Part shown: positions 59,104 to 64,000 of the stretch, piece by piece
Position numbering within the stretch: position 1 is the first letter of the stretch
Layout: every line of letters begins with the position of its first letter
DNA from: Fibrella sp043763995
Lineage (GTDB): Bacteria; Bacteroidota; Bacteroidia; Cytophagales; Spirosomataceae
Reading direction: 5' to 3'
NCBI GenBank assembly: GCA_043763995.1
Contig: JAYUKZ010000016.1
Coordinates: 1 to 64,000, forward strand
Length of the DNA: 64,000 bases
Notes under the pieces: model-generated
Database searches by the model: none
Seen by the model: the letters and a program-made list of their open reading frames with translations, nothing else
Told to the model about the DNA's origin: nothing
Position numbers and translations under genes: made by a program

Positions 59104-59159
59104 CCTCGCTGCTAGCTTGCTTTTTTCGGCCCCCGCAGCGTGAGCAGCGAGGGCTTTTT
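59104..59159 (+). terminator. terminator embedded in 3' end of histidine kinase gene
   Basis: CCTCGCTGCT (59104-59113) pairs with AGCAGCGAGG (59143-59152), followed by GCTTTTTTT. It would end the lipoprotein transcript but lies inside the last codons of the convergent kinase gene. Confidence 0.55.
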
Positions 59160-60386
59160 TTGGCGCACCACCGGCACCGTAGGCAACACCCCCGGCTCCC
59201 GTTTCAGCACCACCCGGAACGTGGTGCCCTTGCCCACTTCCGAATTTTTTACAAACAGCCGCCCCTTGTGGTATTCTTCCACAATGCGTTTGGCCAGGGT
59301 GAGACCCAGCCCCCAACCGCGTTTTTTGGTGCTGTAGCCTGGCGAGAAGACCTTCATCATGCTGGCTTTGCTCATGCCCTTGCCCGTGTCGGTGATGTCG
59401 ATACCCACTTCGTCGTGGGGCAAGGGCAACAGCCGGATGCGCAATTCGCCAATGCCGCCCATAGCATCTACGGCATTTTTGCAGATGTTTTCAATGACCC
59501 ACTCGAACAGCAACCGGTTGATGCACACCATGAGCGTGGCGGGCAGGTTGCTCTCTACGCTCATTTTTACTTTGGTGGAAATGCGGCGGGCCAGGTACGT
59601 GGTAAACTGCGTCACCACCTCGTCCAGGTTCTCCTCTTTCAGCGTCGGGATGGAGCCGATGCTGGAGAACCGCGCCGTGATGGTTTCCAGCCGTTGCACG
59701 TCTTTTTCGATCTCGTCGGTCACGTCGGCTTCGTACCGGTCGGGGTCCGAACGCATATACTCCACCCAGGCCAGAAGCGAAGAGAGGGGCGTACCCAGTT
59801 GGTGGGCCGTTTCTTTGGCCAGCCCCACCCAAACCCGGTTTTGTTCGGCCCGCCGCGACGAACTGAACGACATGTAGGCCAGCACCCCCAGTGCCCCCAA
59901 CGTGGCCAGGAGCGCAAACGGAAAATAGTTTAACTGTTTCAGCAACAGCGAGTTATTGTAATAGACCAAGCCAAAATTCCCGTCTTTCAGGTCTACTTTG
60001 ATGGGGTAATGATTTTGGCGCATTTCCTGCACCTGCTGCTTCAGGTACGTATTTTTCTCTTGGTCGGTCAGCCCGTCGGGGAGTTCCAGGTTGTGTTGCG
60101 CCGGTTCGTTGTGCTCGTCTACGTAAATAGCCGGAATGGCGTTGTTGGCGTTGGTCTGGATAATATCAGCCACAATAAAGTTTATATTCTCCTGATTATC
60201 AGCCGTTTGTATGGCGTAGGCCAGTGCTTTAGCGTACAGTTGCATGTATTGCTCCTCCCGCGCTTCCAGCTTGGTAATGATCCGGTTGGTAAACAGCATA
60301 GACCCCGTTCCGATCAGCAGCAGGTTTAACGCCACAATAATCTTCATCACGTTGTTCTGACTGTATATATCGAACGATTTCAGCAT
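59112..60386 (-). CDS. two-transmembrane sensor histidine kinase
   Basis: A 424-residue kinase. An N-terminal transmembrane helix (KIIVALNLLLIGTGSMLFTN), a periplasmic sensor of about 140 residues, and a second helix (FPFALLATLGALGVLAYMSF) lead to the HisKA segment with H-box KETAHQLGTPLSSLLAWVEY. The ATPase domain has ENICKNAVDAMGG (N box), ITDTGKGMSKASMMKVFSPG (G1/F) and GWGLGLTLAKRIVEEYHKGR (G2). It phosphorylates a response regulator, perhaps the sigma-54 activator at 56065, which lacks an adjacent kinase, but that pairing is a guess. The C-terminal 35 residues are unassigned. Confidence 0.9.
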   Translation of the reverse strand: MLKSFDIYSQNNVMKIIVALNLLLIGTGSMLFTNRIITKLEAREEQYMQLYAKALAYAIQTADNQENINFIVADIIQTNANNAIPAIYVDEHNEPAQHNLELPDGLTDQEKNTYLKQQVQEMRQNHYPIKVDLKDGNFGLVYYNNSLLLKQLNYFPFALLATLGALGVLAYMSFSSSRRAEQNRVWVGLAKETAHQLGTPLSSLLAWVEYMRSDPDRYEADVTDEIEKDVQRLETITARFSSIGSIPTLKEENLDEVVTQFTTYLARRISTKVKMSVESNLPATLMVCINRLLFEWVIENICKNAVDAMGGIGELRIRLLPLPHDEVGIDITDTGKGMSKASMMKVFSPGYSTKKRGWGLGLTLAKRIVEEYHKGRLFVKNSEVGKGTTFRVVLKREPGVLPTVPVVRQKKPSLLTLRGPKKAS

Positions 60387-60580
60387 AGTAGTTGAAGAAA
60401 CAAAGACTCTTTGTCGACGGCAGCAACAGGGTAACGAAGCAAAGAACCCGAACGTGCCTTGAGGTGTTTCATTACTAGATGGGTCGAGTAGGATTTTAGC
60501 CGGAATTGAGTCTTTAATTTATATCAATTCTAAATAAAAATCATTGCCTGTTTCCCTTCCGTGCTTAGCGGTTTGTGCCG

Positions 60581-60588
60581 TAATTTTG
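60581..60588 (+). promoter_or_regulatory. candidate -7 box of hemA
   Basis: TAATTTTG matches TAnnTTTG and sits 35 bases before the hemA start in the otherwise AT-rich 60387-60622 gap. No clear -33 partner. Confidence 0.45.
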
Positions 60589-60622
60589 CACCCCATTTGG
60601 CTGTTTACTCTGCGTATTGGCT

Positions 60623-61912
60623 ATGTTTGACCTTTTTAAATCGATCACGTTATCCCACAAAACGGCCCCGTTGGCGGTTCGTGAACTAATTGCACTTAGC
60701 GAAGAGGAGGCTAAGCGGCTGATGCTTCGCCTGCGCGACGTGCTGGGCCTGACCGAACTGCTTGTGGTCTCGACCTGCAACCGCACGGAGGTCTACTACA
60801 CCGCCCCCGACGACCACAACGCTACCGTGGCACGGTTGCTATTGTTGGAAAAAGGCCTGACCGATACGGCAACGTACCTGCCCCATTTTCAGCTTATTCC
60901 AGATCATACCGAAGCCGTTCGGCACTTGTTTGAAGTGTGCGTGGGCTTGCATTCGCAGGTTATTGGTGATATGCAGATTCCGAACCAGGTGAAACACGCC
61001 TACCAATGGTCGGCAGATTTGGATTTGGCCGGGCCGTTTTTGCACCGGCTTATGCACACCATCTTTTTCACCAACAAGCGCGTGGCGCAGGAGACGGCCT
61101 TCCGCGACGGGGCCGCTTCGGTTTCTTACGCCGCCGTTGACCTCATTGACGAACTGCTGGGCGAACGCAGCAACCCCTCGGTGCTGGTGGTAGGCCTGGG
61201 CGAAATTGGAGCCGACGTATGCCGCAACCTGGCCAACCGGGGCCTGACCAACATCACGCTCTGCAACCGCACCCGCGCCAAAGCCGACGATCTGGCCACC
61301 GAACTCAACGTCCGCTCGGCCGATTTCGACCACCTGGCCACCGAGATTCAGCGGGTCGACGTGGTGATTTCGGCGGTACAACGTGAGGAGCCGCTCTTTA
61401 CGCCCGCGCTGCTGGCGGGGGTTTCCATGCTGACCTACAAATATTTCATTGACCTGGCCGTGCCCCGCAGCGTAGATGCCGCCGTAGAGCAAATTCCGGG
61501 GGTGCTGGTCTACAACATCGATCAGATTCGGCAGCGGGCCGACGAAGCCCTGAACCGGCGACTAGCGGCCATTCCACATGTGGAAAACCTTATTAGCCAG
61601 GCCATTACCGATTTTGGTGATTGGTCGAAAGAGATGATGGTGTCGCCCACGATCAACAAATTGAAGAACGCGCTGGAGCAGATTCGGAAAGAAGAAATTG
61701 CCCGGCACCTGAAACACCTTAGCCCCGGCGAGTCGGAGCAGGTCGAAAAAATCACGAGGGGCATTATGCAGAAAGTGCTGAAACTGCCCGTGCTCCAACT
61801 GAAAGCCGCCTGCAAACGCGGCGAAGCCGAAACGCTGATCGACGTGCTGAACGACCTCTTCAACCTGGACGCACAACCCGTTGACACCGACGAGCACCCC
61901 AGTCATTTCTAG
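60623..61912 (+). CDS. hemA: glutamyl-tRNA reductase
   Basis: A 429-residue enzyme, first step of tetrapyrrole synthesis by the C5 pathway: it reduces glutamyl-tRNA to glutamate-1-semialdehyde. LVVSTCNRTEVYYT holds the catalytic Cys near residue 51; HLFEVCVGLHSQVIGDMQIP is the substrate region; VLVVGLGEIGADVCRNLANR the NADPH motif; ITLCNRTRAKAD follows. The C-terminal dimerisation helices are complete. The ATG at 60623 is preferred over the TTG two codons upstream. The gene is alone and ends with a motif copy and a terminator. Confidence 0.95.
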   Translation: MFDLFKSITLSHKTAPLAVRELIALSEEEAKRLMLRLRDVLGLTELLVVSTCNRTEVYYTAPDDHNATVARLLLLEKGLTDTATYLPHFQLIPDHTEAVRHLFEVCVGLHSQVIGDMQIPNQVKHAYQWSADLDLAGPFLHRLMHTIFFTNKRVAQETAFRDGAASVSYAAVDLIDELLGERSNPSVLVVGLGEIGADVCRNLANRGLTNITLCNRTRAKADDLATELNVRSADFDHLATEIQRVDVVISAVQREEPLFTPALLAGVSMLTYKYFIDLAVPRSVDAAVEQIPGVLVYNIDQIRQRADEALNRRLAAIPHVENLISQAITDFGDWSKEMMVSPTINKLKNALEQIRKEEIARHLKHLSPGESEQVEKITRGIMQKVLKLPVLQLKAACKRGEAETLIDVLNDLFNLDAQPVDTDEHPSHF

Positions 61913-61925
61913 GTACGTTTGTTCC

Positions 61926-61966
61926 GCAAAAAAGCCCCGCTCTGTTATGGTTCGGGGCTTTTTTGC
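61926..61966 (+). terminator. terminator after hemA
   Basis: GCAAAAAAGCCCCG (61926-61939) pairs with CGGGGCTTTTTTGC (61953-61966), a strong symmetric stem just past the hemA stop. Confidence 0.85.
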
Positions 61967-62090
61967 GTGGGGGCCAATGTAGATAGTATAGGGCATAGAC
62001 GGGATGCTTTTGGTTTCATGCAACGTACCCGACGAATTGTAACACACGATGAACGCACCTATTACCCCACCGGCGAGCCAATTTTTACCT

Positions 62091-62828
62091 ATGAAACTGA
62101 TTTATTTGCTACTATTTACCTCTCCCCTGCTTGCCACGGCGCAGGTGGGCGTGGGGACCAAACCGCCCAAAGGGGCCGTGGTGTATTTCGACGGAACGCT
62201 TGCCGGGCGCGATGCCAAGTGGCAGTATTGGGATGGGCCGGGCCGCACCGCCACCGGCCCCGTGCAGTGGGCATTGGTAGCCGACCCCGTAGACAGTGGG
62301 TTGGTGATGAACAGCAACGACCCGGCCTCGGCGGGGGGCAAGTATGGCGCGGCAGACCTGGTCACGAAAGACACCTTCCGGGATGCGCGGATTCATGTGG
62401 AATTTCTGGTGAAGAACCCCGGCGGCAACAGCGGCGTGTACCTGCAAAACCGCCACGAAATCCAGATTCTGGACGGCGACCGAAGTCCCCACGGCATGGG
62501 TGCGGTCATCAACGAATCGTATTCGCCCTACGCCGCATACGCTGGTTTGGGCAAGTGGAACGCCTACGACATCACGTACCGGGCTGCCCGGTTCAAAAAC
62601 GGCAAACGGGTGGAAAAAGCCCTGGTGACACTGTATTTCAACGGTAAAAAAGTACACACCAACCAGCCCATCAGTCAGGTATGGGGTGGCCCCAAATCAG
62701 GTATCGACGGGGGGAACGACGGGGGCAAAGGCATCACCGACACGCCCGGCGGCTTGAAACTTCAGGCCGAAGGCCACGACGTGCTGTACCGAAATATCTG
62801 GATTAAACCACTGACAATCAGCAAGTGA
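62091..62828 (+). CDS. DUF1080 (3-keto-disaccharide hydrolase-like) exported protein
   Basis: A 245-residue protein; the ATG at 62091 gives a signal peptide (MKLIYLLLFTSPLLATAQ), better than the in-frame start at 62049. The concanavalin-like fold is visible in FRDARIHVEFLVKNPGGNSG, VYLQNRHEIQILDGDRSPHG and LKLQAEGHDVLYRNIWIKPL, the core of the DUF1080 family, now named 3-keto-disaccharide hydrolase. Members cleave 3-keto-glycosides or are surface sugar-binding proteins. No 3-keto-forming dehydrogenase is nearby. It lies alone between hemA and kup. Confidence 0.82.
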   Translation: MKLIYLLLFTSPLLATAQVGVGTKPPKGAVVYFDGTLAGRDAKWQYWDGPGRTATGPVQWALVADPVDSGLVMNSNDPASAGGKYGAADLVTKDTFRDARIHVEFLVKNPGGNSGVYLQNRHEIQILDGDRSPHGMGAVINESYSPYAAYAGLGKWNAYDITYRAARFKNGKRVEKALVTLYFNGKKVHTNQPISQVWGGPKSGIDGGNDGGKGITDTPGGLKLQAEGHDVLYRNIWIKPLTISK

Positions 62829-63171
62829 GTATTTCGGAGTAAGCTGACCCACCTTTTTCGGAGTGAACTGGTTCTTCACCACTTTGGCCGAAATACACAA
62901 CTGGCGAAAAAAACTGTTTATTTCGAGGAAAAGAACCGTTGGCCTGGTGTGCGCACGCAGACGGTTGGTGGTCATGGTCGGGCAGGTAAAGGCAAGGTGG
63001 TATGTGTATAATTTTGTTGAGAAATCACTTTATTAGTGTCGCAATATATTTGACTTATATTATCCAGATCGTCTTACTTAAAAAAGAAAAAATGGTCCGG
63101 GCGGGCGAAATCGAAACAGGTTATTTTTGCCAAAATGGCTGGTTTCAAAAAAACTCAACGGTCATTTTTCT
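62829..63171. other. intergenic region with possible IS21-type end remnant
   Basis: This 343-base gap has no credible gene. At its left end, TTTCGGAGTAAGCTG (62832-62846) and TTTCGGAGTGAACTG (62856-62870) repeat with two differences, next to GACCCACC, a pattern seen in the multiple terminal repeats of IS21-family elements. No istA/istB ORF is present, so at most an old remnant. The rest (62950-63171) is AT-rich and must hold the kup promoter; I see no riboswitch I can name. Confidence 0.4.
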
Positions 63172-64000
63172 ATGAGCAATCATTCCAAAAACATTGACAA
63201 AATGACGGCGGCGGGGCTACTGGTGGCCGTGGGCATTGTTTTCGGCGACATTGGTACCTCGCCCCTCTACACCTACCGCGCCATTATTGAAGACCGCGTG
63301 GTAGACGAAACCCTGGCCCTGGGCGGGGTGTCGGCCATCTTCTGGACGCTCACCTTCCAGACCACGCTCAAGTACGTGTTGCTCACCCTTCGGGCCGATA
63401 ACAACGGCGAGGGGGGCATTTTTTCGCTCTATACCCTCATTCGGCGGTATGCGCGGTGGCTGCTGTTTCCGGCCATTGCCGGGGGTGGTTTCCTCATTGC
63501 CGACAGCATTATCACGCCACCCATCTCGGTGTCGTCGGCCATCGAGGGGTTGCTGCCGCTTTACCCCAACTTGCCCACAGTGCCCATTGTGCTGGCTATT
63601 CTGTTCCTGCTGTTTGCCGCCCAACAAGTTGGCACCGACAAACTAGGCAAGGCGTTTGGCCCTATTATGGTGCTGTGGTTCACGATGATCGGGCTGATGG
63701 GCACGGCGCAGGTGTGGCAGAACCCCGGCGTAATCCAGGCACTGAACCCGGTTTATGCCTATGACATGATCGTACACTATCCCGCCGGGTTCTGGCTGTT
63801 GGGGGGCGTTTTCCTGTGCTCTACCGGGGCCGAGGCTCTGTATTCAGACATGGGGCATGTGGGGCGGCGCAACGTGCAGGTGTCGTGGTTCTACGTGAAA
63901 TTGTGCCTTATTTTATGTTACCTGGGGCAGGCGGCGTGGCTTTTGGAACACACGGGCAAACCGCTGGGCACCACCAACTCGTTTTTTGGGCTGGTGCCAG
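63172..64000 (+). CDS. kup: KUP-family potassium uptake protein (3' truncated by window)
   Basis: The frame is open from ATG 63172 to the window end (276 codons) without a stop. The N-terminus shows the diagnostic GIVFGDIGTSPLYTYRAIIE, then transmembrane segments VSAIFWTLTFQTTLKYVLLT, LRADNNGEGGIFSLYTLIRR and ADSIITPPISVSSAIEGL, all typical of KUP/HAK/KT transporters, which import potassium with protons. GVFLCSTGAEALYSDMGHVG is the later conserved loop. The C-terminal part lies beyond the window. The upstream gap of 343 bases may contain its regulation. Confidence 0.9.
   Translation, partial: MSNHSKNIDKMTAAGLLVAVGIVFGDIGTSPLYTYRAIIEDRVVDETLALGGVSAIFWTLTFQTTLKYVLLTLRADNNGEGGIFSLYTLIRRYARWLLFPAIAGGGFLIADSIITPPISVSSAIEGLLPLYPNLPTVPIVLAILFLLFAAQQVGTDKLGKAFGPIMVLWFTMIGLMGTAQVWQNPGVIQALNPVYAYDMIVHYPAGFWLLGGVFLCSTGAEALYSDMGHVGRRNVQVSWFYVKLCLILCYLGQAAWLLEHTGKPLGTTNSFFGLVP

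Larger units (their letters stand above)
422..61918. repeat. highly iterated octamer AGGTACGT (10-mer CAGGTACGTT), at least 57 copies
   Basis: Copies were found by eye on both strands. AGGTACGT on plus starts at 422, 3352, 5262, 7181, 8805, 9359, 15773, 16123, 21461, 22025, 25712, 28548, 30057, 33367, 34549, 35026, 37139, 37422, 42043, 45717, 47414, 48922, 50092, 51690, 52264, 58292, 59593, 60043, 61911. On minus (ACGTACCT) at 1163, 2093, 2441, 10459, 11895, 12945, 14748, 17060, 18919, 19541, 20707, 21771, 24153, 25133, 27699, 31526, 36123, 36277, 38972, 44537, 45062, 49296, 50557, 53234, 55635, 57400, 57694, 60872. The exact 10-mer CAGGTACGTT accounts for 23. Chance expects about two octamers in 64 kb. 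Most copies lie inside genes of all kinds, and further GGTACGT copies with other first bases exist. Confidence 0.93.

Noticed and set aside
1..64000. CRISPR array
   Set aside because: The only regular tandem repeat is the 21-base coding repeat at 54641-54893, which has no spacers; no cas-like gene is present.

Overview
The window looks like chromosomal DNA of a gliding-type Bacteroidota, most plausibly a GC-rich member of the Cytophagales/Spirosomaceae (Spirosoma, Fibrella or Rudanella-like; the genus is inferred, not shown). The evidence is a SusC/SusD pair with a DUF1735 lipoprotein, type IX secretion markers (type A and type B C-terminal sorting domains, a PorP/SprF protein, the gliding lipoprotein GldB), TAnnTTTG-type promoter boxes, and many small secreted or lipoprotein genes. 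There is no sign of a prophage, plasmid or genomic island; genes on both strands share one compositional style.

Layout. 1-4050: end of an O-methyltransferase, a LysM lytic transglycosylase, a DUF3109 protein, a small ORF and a type A T9SS cargo. 4348-8182: a two-gene carbohydrate locus (GT4 glycosyltransferase fused to a toroid-like domain, plus a GH130 enzyme). 8446-14183: SusC, SusD and a DUF1735 lipoprotein. 14519-20228: small genes, thioredoxin, methyltransferase, pterin dehydratase, M1 peptidase and an AlbA_2 protein. 20377-29766: isoprenoid and lipid genes (crtZ, dxs, heptaprenylglyceryl-phosphate-type synthase) mixed with glpD, an ECF sigma factor, a holin-like protein, a TonB-domain protein and aspartokinase. 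29780-35386: divergent PorP/SprF and a giant type B T9SS cargo. 35451-37929: tRNA-Gly, bioD, rhodanese and DUF2490. 38059-46205: GH3/beta-lactamase fusion, nth, TPR protein, DEAD helicase, outer membrane barrel and gldB. 46371-50422: MsbA-like exporter, Fur-family regulator and membrane-anchored MutS homologue. 50432-64000: secreted Ppx/GppA-like protein, lpd, prfB, a heptad-repeat protein, quinone oxidoreductase, sigma-54 activator without a DNA-binding domain, LuxE-like protein, lipoprotein, histidine kinase, hemA, a DUF1080 hydrolase and the start of kup.

The most striking signal is not a gene. The non-palindromic octamer AGGTACGT (or its complement) occurs at least 57 times in 64 kb, about once per 1.1 kb, almost equally on both strands, and 23 of these copies extend to the exact 10-mer CAGGTACGTT. 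Chance predicts about two octamers and 0.1 decamers. Copies lie mostly inside unrelated genes. Spacing, length and lack of strand bias resemble DNA uptake sequences or HIP1-type iterated motifs. A second non-coding layer is a set of intergenic inverted repeats (4057-4236, 23034-23078, 26586-26666, 28395-28488, 41795-41944, 46220-46340), several with long near-perfect arms, which look like small non-autonomous elements.
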